A DNA stretch of 64,000 nucleotides from Mantamonas sphyraenae (taxonomy: Eukaryota; CRuMs; Mantamonadidae). The translations under genes and the position numbers were made by a program. The stretch spans positions 1-64,000 of the forward strand of contig JAPMXV010000046.1 of assembly GCA_026936335.1 (NCBI GenBank), written 5' to 3'. Position 1 is the first letter of the stretch. Each line of letters begins with the position of its first letter. A model generated the notes under the pieces. That model searched no databases. It was not told the origin of the DNA and saw nothing but the letters and a program-made list of their open reading frames with translations. Positions 9,784 to 20,568 of the stretch are shown here, piece by piece.

Positions 9784-12734
9784 TTCGGTCCAATGAACCT
9801 GCAAGGAGGCTACATTCCTCGGCATCATCTTTCCCCACCCGGCTACGCGTCTCCACAGAACTCCATGCAGTCCTTTGTGTGGGTTCCCGTTCTGTTACAC
9901 TATCCGAACCGCTTCCACACATACACCACTCCTCCCCCGCCGCCTCCGCCGCTGCGCCCAGCAACATAACCAGCCATTCCTCCGAACGCTTCAACGAGCC
10001 TGGAACGCTGTATGTGGACACCACACAACCCGCAGGGCGCTTCTACCGCTTCCACGACACCGATTGGATGACTCAGGATGACGTGCTCCGGTATGTCGAG
10101 GCGAGCGACGAGGCCTGGGCTCAGCCCGTCTCGCAAGACCACACAGCCACGACCACAACGTCAACAACCACTATAGATGGGGATTCCATACCTGGGGACA
10201 ATAGCGATGACGACACAGACGACATGGAGCAGGAGAACATGGATGAACAGTCGCTGCCCAAACGAAGCAGTCGCCGCACACGACAGAGGGGCCGCAGCGG
10301 ATGTCGCTCTGGGACACAAAGCAGCACATGGACTGGAAATCACGGGCACAGGGTCACGACTGGCAGTGGCACGGAGACAGGAACGTCGAGCACACGGGCA
10401 AGGGGGGCCAAGAACGGAGACAACGGTGCACGGAAGAAAGCAGTCGTGGACAAGACGAACAAGTTGCCGGATGGAGTTGTGCGCAAAGGGTGGAAAGTGG
10501 GACCCAGTGACGAGCGCAGCCACAGAAACAAGAAGGAGCGTACGGCACTACTGAACCACATGCACACCCTGGCCAACGAGCATCCCATCGACAACATCCC
10601 CGACCTCGTGACCCTGCAGGCGCGTGTTGTCGTCTGCCATGGCACCACGACCACGCTGGTCCGACAGATTCTGCTCGCTCTGGGCAACATTCCCCTCTCC
10701 CAGGGCGACATGGCCCTCTGCCTCACCCTTCTCGGCCTTGAAGTGGATCGACGTGGGTGCAGCCTTGCCATCCTCAACGCTGGTCTGGCCATGGGTGTGA
10801 CAAAGGCTGGGCTGAAGGTGTGCTGGCTGGAGGAGCCACACGACCACGGCGACCCCAACTACGCCCTCCTCCACCTGCTCATGACAGAGATGGACACTCT
10901 CGTCGACAGGCCCCATCCCACCACCTGGAAGGAGCACAAGCAGACCCAGCTGTTGCTGCAGGAAGCACGACGCCCTGCTGACAACAACAGCGACCCACAC
11001 TGGACACAATGCGACTACGACCACCATCTCACCACCACCAAGGTGGACAAGTGGCATCCCGAGTCTGAAAGCAGTGGCTGGAGCAACACCGCAGACGAGC
11101 GTGGCAGCTGCACGGCGCGGGAGTTCCAATCGTTGCTGGCACACATGAAGGCACGCGCAGCCAAGCACCCTCTCCATCAGCACACACACGAGCACCATGC
11201 ACTGCGTGAGCTGATCAACACTGGCAACAAGATGTCCCTGGTGCGACACATCATCCTGGCGCTGGGCAACGTTGGCGTGCCCCCTGTCGACCTGGCCTTC
11301 TTTGTCCGCCTCCTCAGGCCACACCTCACCTACAAGCAGGTACAAGGTGCCATCAAGAACACCCTCACCCGCGGCGTCACCTCCCTCTCCCTTAAGATCG
11401 CCTGGCTCGACAACCCCCAACCCAGCGACGCCACACTGCACACCCTCCTCCACACCCTCATCGACCGCATCACACCCCACTTCACCACCCGTCCCACCAC
11501 CGTTGACGCAGTCAACACCCTCGACATCCCCGAGCTCGTTCTGCCCGAGCCCACAGAGGAGGAGATGGTGGCCGTGGAGAATGGACTGCCAGATGGCGTT
11601 GTGCGCAGTGGCTGGACGTCATGGCGCAAGAGCGAGCGCAGCCGCAGCAACCTGAAGGAGCACACGGCACTGCTGAACCACATGCACACTCTGGCCAACG
11701 AGCATCGCATCGACGATATCCCTGACCTCATGACCCTGCAGGCGCGTGTTCTGGTCTGCCATGGCACACTGAACACGCTGGTCCGACAGATTCAGCTCGC
11801 TCTGGGCAATATTCCCCTCTCCCAGGGTGACATGGCCTTCTGCCTCACCCTTCTCGGCCGTGACATGGATCAACATGCGTGCATCCGTGCCATCGACAAC
11901 GCTGGTTTGACCATGGGTGTGACAAAAGCTGGGTTGAAGGTGTGCTGGCTGGATGAGCCACATGACTACGGCGACCCCAACTACGCCCTCCTCCACCTGC
12001 TCATGACAGAAATGGACACTCTTGGCAACAGGCCCCATCCCAGCACCTGGAAGGAGCACGAGCAGACCCGGCTGTGGCTGCAGAAGGCACGACGCCCCTC
12101 CAACAACGACAGCGACCCACACTGGACACAATGCGACTACGACCACCTCCTCACCACCACCGAGGTGGACAAGTGGCACCCTGAGTCAGTACGCAGTGGC
12201 TGGGCAACGCACAGTCCCAACGACGAGCGTGGCAGCTGCACGGCGCGGGAGTTCCAAACGTTGCTGGCACACATGAAGACACGTGCAGCCAAGTACCTTC
12301 GCCATCAGCACACATACGAACACCATGCACTACGTGATCTCATCAACAACGGCAGCAAGCTGTCCCTGGTGCGACACATCATCCTGGCGCTTGGCAACGT
12401 TGGCGTCCCGCCTGTCGACCTGGCCTTCTTTGTCCGCCTCCTCAGGCCACAGCTCACCTACCAGCAGGTACAACCTGCCATCAGCGTCACTCTCACCCGC
12501 GGCGTCACCTCCCTTTCCCTCAAGATCGCCTGGCTCGACAACCCCCAACCCAGCGACGCCACACTGCACAGCCTCCTCCACACCCTCATCGACCGCATCA
12601 CACCGCACATCAACACTCGCCCAACCACCATCGCACTCGTCAACGCCCACCCCATCCCCTCCTTCACCCTCCCCAAGCGCAAAGACCTTTCCTCCTCCTC
12701 CTCCTCCTCCTCCAAACGCCAACGCCTCGAATGA
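9784..12734 (+). CDS. Subtelomeric A-B-A-B repeat protein, copy 3 (5' part broken)
   Basis: The repeats (about 10460-12640), the acidic DNSDDDTDDMEQE region and the KRQRLE tail are intact in one frame ending at 12734. Upstream, the part resembling copies 1 and 2 (FGPMNLQGGY, then FVWVPV and a poly-proline run) lies in a different frame, which meets a stop at 9967-9969. The frame therefore breaks somewhere in 9925-9966, inside a proline-coding low-complexity stretch. No obvious intron restores it and exon 1 is not identifiable. It may be a pseudogene, a shortened gene starting at an internal Met, or an assembly error. The N-terminal half differs more from copies 1 and 2 than the repeats do. 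Confidence 0.65.
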
Positions 12735-12848
12735 ACGCATTCATTCCCACTCCCTCCCACTCACCCACCTCTCCCCACCCACCCAATCACCCTCTCCATC
12801 ACCTCATCTGGCAGTGTCACCCACCCTGCGCCCTCCCGCCTCCACACG

Positions 12849-13172
12849 TCATCCATCCCTCCACACGCAAACATCACCTTCCTCTCTCTCTTCCCCGTTC
12901 ATCACCAACGCCACCTCCATCGCCCCATCCACCACCCTACTCCACCCGATCCAATGCCACGCCTTTCTCCACCCTGCCTCCCTCACCAGCTCCACCGTTT
13001 CCATCCTTGGCTTAGCGCCCCACGCTCGCAACATCTCCACAATCCTTTCATCCTCCTCCCTCACCCCCCTCTCCAACGCATTCTCCTTCCCCCCTTCTCC
13101 TGCAAACGTGTCGACAGGCACACCCCACTCTCTCAACCTCATCTTTTCAACATCACCACACTCCACAAACTC
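12849..13172 (-). pseudogene. Ankyrin-repeat gene relic
   Basis: On the minus strand from about 13172 to the stop near 12849 the frame reads ankyrin-like units: CGDVEKMRLREWGVPVDT, then ALERGVREEDERIVEMLR followed by AWGAKP. That matches the helix-turn-helix and G-A-K-P loop pattern of ankyrin repeats. A possible acceptor (CTTATCAG) precedes it at about 13173-13180. I see no start and only about two repeats. A piece of the same sequence lies behind family copy 1. It is probably the 3' end of a gene that was once longer, now decayed. Confidence 0.45.
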
Positions 13173-13212
13173 CACGTGCTTCTTGCAGCTGATAAGTAAG
13201 GAAGCCTCGGCG

Positions 13213-13345
13213 AACTCGATGAGCAGAAGGAGCAGCAGCACTAGCGCAGGCACTGAATGAGAACAGCAGCTTGCAGGCACTGGACCTCAGCACCAACCTG
13301 ATCGCGGCAGATTGAGCAGCAGCGCTGAAAAAGGCTGTGGCAATC
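13213..13345 (+). pseudogene. Leucine-rich-repeat gene relic
   Basis: From 13223 the plus strand reads AEGAAALAQALNENSSLQAL followed by DLSTNLIAAD, the pattern of ribonuclease-inhibitor or NLR-type leucine-rich repeats. A TGA follows at 13313-13315, with LRR-like AAALKKAV beyond it. Upstream, the preceding residues fit only after a one-base shift near 13218. With one frameshift and one stop in about 130 bases, this is a decayed fragment. The rest of the gene is not in the window. Confidence 0.5.
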
Positions 13346-13464
13346 GCTCTTGCTGGACGTGTGAGGGCGTCTACAGTGACATTTTGCAGTTGCTGGTGGA
13401 GAAAAACAAGAAGTCGACGCTGCGCCCGGGCGCCGCCATTGAAAAAAAAAAACCCCGACTCAAC

Positions 13465-16400
13465 ATGAGAAGAGGATTCGTCACAGCCGTGCTAGCTGTG
13501 ATGCTCGTGGTTGCTGCCGCAACCAACATCGATCTGGACGATACGTTTGGAAAGACCAACCTGTTTGACAACGACAAGGTGCTCACGCAGCAGCAGCTGC
13601 GTGAAGTGTTCAAGACACCCGAGGTCATCGCTGACCGAGAGGAGGTCGTGCACATGAAGGAGGAGGAGGTGTCTGAGGACGACTTCTTCCAGGAGGCGCG
13701 TGACCCGTCGATGGACCTCGAGGGCAAGACCGCCATTACGCCGACGGGCGAGCTCACGGATGCAGAGAAATCTGCAATTGGCGAGCCCGACGAGCACGCG
13801 ACCGAGTTTGGCAAGGGCTACCATGTCAAGACTTACCTGCGTGGCGACGTCAAGGTGCACCCGAAGTTTGTGGCCATCGCTGATGAGCACCACAAGGAGT
13901 TCGTCATGGACAAGGCCCCGACCAACGACATCAAGGACGACGATCCCATCAACCTGATGCAGAAGCATGCCGGCCGACTGTTTGAGCGCATGCAAGATCA
14001 GGTCAAGGACGCCGCTGTCGGTGAGACCGTGCACATGGAGCACGAGGACCTCGTGGACGACCAGGACGTGAACCCGCACCTCATTTCTGGAAAAGGGTGG
14101 GACGACGATACCCAGAACAACCCGAACAACTTCCAGCGCGAGGGCAGCGAAGAGGGTAAGTGCTCTGCCAGCCCGTTTTCCCCCTCTGTGACGGCGACGC
14201 GCGTGTGTTTGCGTTTTTTCCGCGCCCCTGCAATTTTTCCCTCCCAACCTCTGGCCGCTTGAACCGCGCCACCGCGGCGCTGGATGACGCCAGCCTCCAT
14301 CGAATGGGTCTGTGCAGTGCTCCCAAGCATGTGTGTGCCTACTGTCATGGTTTGCATGTGTCTGCATGATCCCCTATGCCTGCTTCTCCGGGAAACCTTC
14401 CAATTCCGCCGACGTGCTTCGACAATCTTCTCAGCATGTCGTGGCCCCGTTTCAATCTGAGGGATGCTCGTGTGCCGTTGATTCCGGCTGGCAAGTCTTT
14501 AGCACGCCTTCCGACGTGCATTGGACACGGCCGCGAGCTGACTGGCCCTCTGTATGACTGCCTGGTGTCCAAAAACGACACGGCGCGATTCTCCGTTGGC
14601 CTCCCTTTTTTTCTCCAGCTTGTTCGCGGCCCCGTTTCAATCTGAGCGATGCTCGTGTGCCCTCGAGACCGGCTGGCAAGTCTTGAGCACGCCTTCCGGT
14701 GTGCATTGGACACGGCCGCGAGCTGGCTGGCCCTCTGTATGCCTGCCTAGTGTCCAAAACACGTCCCGGTGCGATTCTCCATCCAAGCGTTTTCTTTGTC
14801 GACGCTCCCCTTCCGTCCTTCCTTCCCAACGGCTAACACCCGATGGTCCTCACTGAACGTGTGTTGATACTGCGCAGCTGGAGCCGGTGCCTTCCTGGCG
14901 TCGCGCCACCTCGTCGAGAAGTACAACCTGGAGGCGGGTTCTTACTTTGCCATCCACACGGGTCTGTACAAGGTGCTGCACGTCAAGACCGACACGCTGG
15001 ACGCCATGGTGCGTCTGCACTGTCGACGTGCGGGTCTGGCCGAGGTGATTGAGAACGGTGAGGTGCGCACTGTGGTGCAGGGCACGCCGTCGATGGTGCA
15101 GGATTCCGAGACCGGCGAGGTCGAGGATCTGCGCACCCATGCCACCATGGCCAAGGACAAGGAGCTTGTGCAGCAGATGTACACACGCCTGCGTGCCACG
15201 CACCAGGCCCACCTGGACGAGGAGCTCATCGAGGAGCGCCTGGCGACTCTGGACAAGAAGCTGTGGAAGGAGGTTTCCAACGGCATGCCCAAGTCCATGA
15301 TGACCGCCGAGATGATCCCTCAGCTGCGCGACGCCACCGAGGAGCTCAGCAAGGACATGAAGGACAGCGTGCGCCAACGCTTTGTCACGGCTGCCCACGA
15401 GCACGTCATGCAGGCGGCTCAGGAGCAGGAGTACGACAACATCCCCGACTCTGACGTCGAGGACGAGTACGCCGACGACGCGCCTGTCGCCGACACTCCC
15501 GAGACCGAGACCGATGAGTTTGCACAGGACAACATGGAGGACGTCGAGGACGAAGACGAAGACTCGGAGCAGCTGCCCCAAGACTCGCTGGAGGACGACG
15601 TCGAAGACGATGACGACGAGGAGATGGAGGACGTGCACGACACCGAGCGCAACCGCTGGGGCCGTGTGGGTCGATTCTTCCGCCGTGTGGGCCGCGGTAT
15701 CAAGCGTGGCTTCCGTCGCATTGGCCGCGGCATCAAGCGCGGCTTCCGCCGTGTCGGACGTGCCCTGAAGCGCGGCTGGCGCGCTGTCAAGCGCTTTGGC
15801 CGTTCCATCGCGCGCGCGGTCAAGCGTTTTGCCGCCAAGGTGTGGCGTGCGTTCAAGAAGATTGCTCGCGGCTTTGTTTCGTTCCTGAAGAAGGTAGGCC
15901 GTGTGCTCGCCAAGATTGGCAAGGCCATCGTGGCTGTCGTCAAGAAGCTGGGCAAGATTGTTGTCTTCCTGGCCAAGCTGCTCACCGGCACCATTGATGT
16001 GGACTACACCAAGGGTGTGCGCGCTGGCAAGCGCATCGGCGAGAAGGACCTGTTCAAGAAGCGCAAGGGCAACCTTGCGGTGCTGTTGCGCCTCGTGCAC
16101 GCCACTGCCACGTTCCACCCGCGCTTCGAGTTTGCGCTCAACGTGAAGCACTTCAAGCTGAAGAAGTTCAAGACGGTGCTTGCGGGTGACCTGAAGCTGG
16201 GCATGGAGCTGCTCATCCAGCTCTCGCTGCAGTACCAGAAGACCAAGGACAAGCAGCTGCTGAGCTACCGTGTGGCCAGCATCAAGTTCATGGCCGGTCC
16301 CGTGCCGGTGTGGATCAGCGTGCGCTTCATCCTGAAGGCCGGTGTGACCGTGAACATCACCGCCGGTATCGAGACCCGCTTCGGCGGCAGCGTGGCCACT

Positions 16401-19400
16401 GGCATTTCGCTGGGTCTGGTGTACGACGGCCGCTGGCGTGGTATCTTTAAGCGCTACTTCAAGAAGGAGCTCAAGGGCCCCAAGGGCCTGAAGCCGTGCG
16501 GTGGCATCACTGTGGAGGTGTTTATGACGCCCAAGCTTGCGTTCCTGCTGTACGACGTGGCTGGTCCCACGTTCGCTCTGGAGCCGTACCTGCAGCTGAA
16601 CTTCCACCCGAAGGGTGTGCAGCACTGTGTGCAGGTCGATGCCGACGAGAAGAAGAAGGACAACAAGAAGAAGGGTACCCGCGTGCGCGATGGCACCCCG
16701 ACTCTGATGCACTTTGACGAGGCCGGCAACGGCGTTGTCCTGGATGCCGACAGCAACGCCGACAAGGCTATCAACATCAAGTGGGAGCTGCGTCTGGGTC
16801 TGCGTGGTAAGGTTGGTGTCCTTGTGCAGCTGCTGGGCAAGGAGCTCGTCAGCTACGAGAAGGATGTCTTTGACAAGAGCAAGGTCGTCGCCACGGGCTT
16901 CTTCAAGATTGGCCGCGACGTGCAAGACGACGAGGAGGTCAGCGAGGACGAGGACCTGCTGGAGACGCAGGCTCTGGTCGCCGACTGGGACGAGCAGGAC
17001 AGCCTGCTCAACGTCGCCAACAACCAAGAGAGCGACAGCGAGAGCGAAGAGGAGCTCGAGGACTCCGACTCGGAGTCCGACTCGGCCTCTGACATTGAGG
17101 ACGATGACGAGTCTGCAGGTGAGTACGACGAGCTGAGCAGTGTCGACTCTCCTGTCGCCTCTGCCTCAGAGAACGTGGCCGACAAGGACATGTTCATCCG
17201 CAGGATCCGCCGCGCCGTCCGCCGTGTGTCGAGGAGAATCCGTCGCGCCGTGCGTCGTGTGCGTCGCCTCCGCGTCCGCCGTGTGGTTCGCCGCGCTCGC
17301 CGCTTTGTGCGCCGTGCCGTCCGCCGTGTGCGTCGCGTCCGCGTGCGCCGTGTGGTTCGCCGCGCTCGCCGCTTTGTGCGCCGTGCTGTCCGCCGTGTGC
17401 GTCGCGTCCGCGTCCGCCGTGTGGTTCGCCGCGCTCGCCGCTTTGTGCGTCGCGCCGTCCGCCGTGTGCGTCGCGTCCGCGTCCGCCGTGTGGTTCGCCG
17501 CGCTCGCCGCTTTGTGCGCCGCGCTGTCCGCCGCGTGCGTCGCGTCCGCGTCCGCCGTGTGGTTCGCCGCGCTCGCCGCTTTGTGCGCCGTGCTGTCCGC
17601 CGTGTGCGTCGCCGTGTGCGTCGCCGCACCACTCGCCGTCGCCGCAGCAGCCACAAGAAGTTGTCGTCCGCCGAGAAGCGCAAGGGTCGCCGTGAGATCC
17701 AGAAGCTGCTCCGCAGGAAGGAGGCCAGGAAGATCCGTGCTACTGCGGACAAGGCCCGTCAGGCTCGTGCCGATGCCAAGAAGACCAGCGCCGACCTGAA
17801 GAAGGTGACGCACATCAGCGCCTCCAAGCGCCGTGAGGCCGAAACTGCCTGCCGTAACACCATGAAGACGTCCCAGAAGGCTCTCAACAAGGAGTTTGAG
17901 CTCGACGCAAAGATCAAGCAGCTCGCCAGGAAGTATTCTCTGCGCGCCTCGGACTTTATCCGCAAGCGCAAGGCTGTTGTCCGCCGCCGCCGTGTGGTTC
18001 ACCGTCGCCGCCCGATCCGTCGTGTGCGCCGTGCCATCCGCCGTGTCGTCCGCCGTCGTCGCCCGGTCCGTCGTGTGCGCCGTGCTATCCGCCGTGTTGT
18101 GCGTCGTGTCGTCCGTCGTCGTCGCTTCGTCCGCCGTCGTCGCCCGATCCGTCGTGTGCGCCGTGCTATCCGCCGTGTTGTGCGTCGTGTCCGTCGCCGC
18201 ACCTGCTTCAGGAACATCAGGCGCTGCTTCCGCATCCGCAACCGCCGCCTCTGTAGGAACGTGCGTGTGCGCACTGCCTGCCGCCGTGGCGTGCGCCGTG
18301 TCGTCCGTCGCCGTCGCCCGATCCGTCGTGTGGGCCGTGCTATCCGCCGTGCCATCCGCCGTGTCGTCCGTCGCCGTCGCCCGGTCCGTCGTGTGGGCCG
18401 TGCTATCCGCCGTGCCATCCGCCGTGTCGTCCGTCGTCGTCGCCCGGTCCGTCGTGTGCGCCGTGCTATCCGCCGTGTTGTGCGTCGTGTCCGTCGCCGC
18501 ACCTGCTTCAGGAACATCAGGCGCTGCTTCCGCATCCGCAACCGCCGCCTCTGTAGGAACGTGCGTGTGCGCACTGCCTGCCGCCGTGGCGTGCGCCGTG
18601 TCGTCCGCCGCCGTCGCCCGATCCGTCGTGTGGGCCGTGCTATCCGCCGTGCCATCCGCCGTGTCGTCCGTCGTCGTCGCCCGATCCGCCGCCGTGGTGG
18701 TTTCTTCCGCAAGATCCGCAAGGCAGGCCGCCGCGCAGGCCGTCGTGTCCGCAAGGCGATCCGCCGCTTCCGTGGCCGCCGCCGACGCCGCCGTGGTGGT
18801 TTCTTCCGCAAGATCCGCAAGGCTGGCCGCCGCTTCCGTGGCCGCCGCCGACGCCGCCGTGGTGGTTTCTTCCGCAAGATCCGCAAGGCTGGCCGCCGTG
18901 TCCGCAAGGCGATCCGCCGCTTCCGTGGCCGCCGCCGACGCCGCCGTGGTGGTTTCTTCCGCAAGATCCGCAAGGCAGGCCGCCGCGCTGGCCGTCGTGT
19001 CCGCAAGGCGATCCGCCGCTTCCGTGGCCGCCGCCGACGCCGCCGTGGTGGTCGCAAGACCCGTCGCCGCCGCTTCTCGGTAGGTCGCACCCTCAAGGCC
19101 ATCGGTCGCATGGTGAAGCGCCTGCACCGCAAGCGCTTCGCCGCTCTGCACCGCGCCATCAAGGCTGTCAGTGCTCAGGAGCGCGCTCGCATCAGCAAGA
19201 TCCGTAAGCGCCTGCGCCGCCGCGCTAGCCAGCTCAAGCGCAAGATGTGCCTCAGGACCACCCGCAAGTGCCGCATGGTCCGCTTTGGCCGTGGCAAGCG
19301 CCGCATCTGCTCCATCAAGAAGCAGCGTGTGCCCTGCAAGTCCCTCCGCCGCCGTGCACGCCGCTTCCGTCGTCTGGCCCGCCGTGGCCGTCGCCACCCG

Positions 19401-19724
19401 CGCCGCTTCCTGCGTCGTATCCGCAAGGTGATCCGCCGCAAGACCTTCAGGCGCAACTTTGCCCGCACCGCCAGGAGACTCAAGCGCGCCCTGCGCTTCC
19501 GTCGCCGCCGCCGTCGCCACCCGCGCCGTGCTGCCAAGAAGGTGCGTCGCATCCTCCGTCGCTCTGTCGGCCGCCGCGCTCTGCGCCGCAAGGTCGTCCT
19601 GAGCCGTCGTGGCCGTTGCCCGGCGATCCTCCGCAAGACCCGCGCTAAGCTCGTCGCTCTGCGTCGTCTTGTTGCACGCCTGCGTGCATCCCTGCGCAAG
19701 CGCAACGCTCGCCGCCGCTTCTAA
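13465..19724 (+). CDS. Giant secreted arginine-rich protein with cationic amphipathic block
   Basis: Exon 1 is 13465-14155 (donor GTAAG) and exon 2 is 14878-19724 (acceptor CTGCGCAG), joined in phase 1 to give about 1,845 residues. The order is: signal peptide (MRRGFVTAVLAVMLVVAAA); a charged segment to about 420; a very acidic stretch (about 422-487); a cationic amphipathic block (about 489-602, for example GRGIKRGFRRIGRGIKRGF); a hydrophobic, beta-looking domain with KVGVLVQLL-type strands (about 605-910); a second acidic/serine stretch; and long Arg-rich repeats from about 1005 to the end, including Cys-containing modules (RRTCFRNIRRCFRIRNRRLC) and GGFFRKIRKAG units. I recognise no family. 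The acidic-then-cationic layout recalls precursors of antimicrobial peptides. Matrix, silica-binding or nucleic-acid-binding roles are also possible. The region is very GC-rich with codons dominated by CGC and CGT. Confidence 0.85.
14443..14781. repeat. Two-copy repeat inside the intron of the arginine-rich gene
   Basis: A segment of about 150 bases starting GGCCCCGTTTCAATCTGAG occurs at 14443 and again at 14628 (period 185), with scattered differences. It lies wholly within the 722-base intron 14156-14877. Neither copy is coding as far as I can see. Confidence 0.8.
17253..17600 (+). repeat. 69-base coding repeat, five copies
   Basis: Five nearly perfect 69-base units encode a 23-residue Arg/Val module centred on VRRVVRRARRFVRRAV. 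The copies differ mostly at silent positions or at single Leu/Val and Val/Ala changes. The period is a multiple of three, so unequal exchange can alter length without breaking the frame. Confidence 0.9.
18173..18690 (+). repeat. 300-base coding duplication in the arginine-rich gene
   Basis: The blocks starting at 18181 and 18481 are identical for well over 100 bases, with a spacing of exactly 300. Each encodes a Cys-containing module (RRTCFRNIRRCF onwards) followed by RRVVRRRRPIRRVGRAIRR-type units. The near identity points to recent duplication or gene conversion. Confidence 0.92.
18690..19060 (+). repeat. GGFFRKIRKAG coding repeat, four copies of variable length
   Basis: Four units begin with GGFFRKIRKAGRR and end with a FRGRRRRRR-type basic run. 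They differ by presence or absence of AGRR and VRKAIRR submodules, so the repeats have been gained and lost in small in-frame blocks. Confidence 0.9.
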
Positions 19725-19831
19725 GTCAAGTGCGCGCCGAGCCGAGGCAAGAGCAAACTTGAAAAAATGAAAATGTTTGCCCCTCCTCCCCCACCCAAAC
19801 CCTCTTTTGGAATCCATCCCCACAAACAACT

Positions 19832-20550
19832 ATGCGCACCTCTGTGTCCATTGCCGTCACCCTCTGCATGCTCGTGGTCCTTGCTGCGGCCACCTGCCCG
19901 ACCCCGCCCACTGTCCAGGACGCCAATCTCGCCGACTTTTTCAGTGGCCGCTGGTACGAGCTTGCCAACGCCATTGACAGCAGGCGAACCATCGAAAGTG
20001 GTATGTGGCCCACCCGGAGCTTTTTCCGAATCAGATCCAAATTTTGCGAACGGCGACTTTTGCTCACCCCGCCCCCCCTTTCCCCATCCCACCCGTCGCG
20101 CCCCTTTCCTAAACCCCCCCACCCCCACCAGATCTCGTGTGCTCCACCGCAAACTACACCCTCGATGCCTCCACAGGCCTCGTCCGCATTCTCAACGAAG
20201 GCCGTGTCGGCAGTGTCAACGGGACCTACAAGCGTGCCCACCTCAAGGGCAAGCAGGTTGCCCCAGGCAAGTTTGAGGTCTTTACAATCCCCGAGATCAC
20301 CAGCCCGCTCTGGCTCCTCCAGCTCTATGGCGAGGCCAGCAATGGCTACGACGCTGCCGTCGTCTACGCCTGCATCGACCCGCTCGGTCTGCTCCAGTAC
20401 GAAAACATGTGGGTGCTCAGCCGTACCACCTCCCTCCCTTCCAACCTCTCCTTCGACGAGATCTACGCCGCCGCCGCAAAGATGGGCATCGACGTCGACC
20501 ACCTCCAGATGAAGCCCGAGGTCCAGGGTCCCGACTGCGACTACCAGTGA
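19832..20550 (+). CDS. Secreted lipocalin (Blc/apolipoprotein D-like)
   Basis: Exons are 19832-20000 and 20132-20550 (donor GTATGT, acceptor CCCCACCAG, phase 1), giving 195 residues, the usual lipocalin size. The N-terminus is a signal peptide (MRTSVSIAVTLCMLVVLAAA). The classic lipocalin GxW motif follows as FFSGRWYELAN near residues 39-49. Later strands read CSTANYTLD, LNEGRVGSVNGTYKRAH and YDAAVVYACIDPLGLLQYEN, and the final part LSRTTSLPSN matches the bacterial Blc/ApoD group. It should be a small beta-barrel binding lipids or other hydrophobic ligands outside the cell or in the secretory path. Its stop lies 18 bases from the stop of the convergent ThiF-like gene. Confidence 0.85.
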
Positions 20551-20568
20551 TCCAGAAACAGTCATACA

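Noticed and set aside
12849-13280. Start of the ankyrin relic at 13280 (MPASCCSHSVPALVLLLLLL), which looks like a signal peptide
   Set aside because: That part is the antisense of the LRR relic on the plus strand. Only the region below about 13172 looks like ankyrin.
17253-17600. Possible CRISPR or satellite array
   Set aside because: The period is 69 bases, fully coding and in frame with a long protein, with no spacers.
17166-19829. 887-residue minus-strand ORF of Ala/Thr/Asp repeats opposite the arginine-rich gene
   Set aside because: It is the antisense of CGC/GCC-rich Arg codons and has no coherent start or domain. The plus strand has a signal peptide, a well-spliced first exon and a folded domain.
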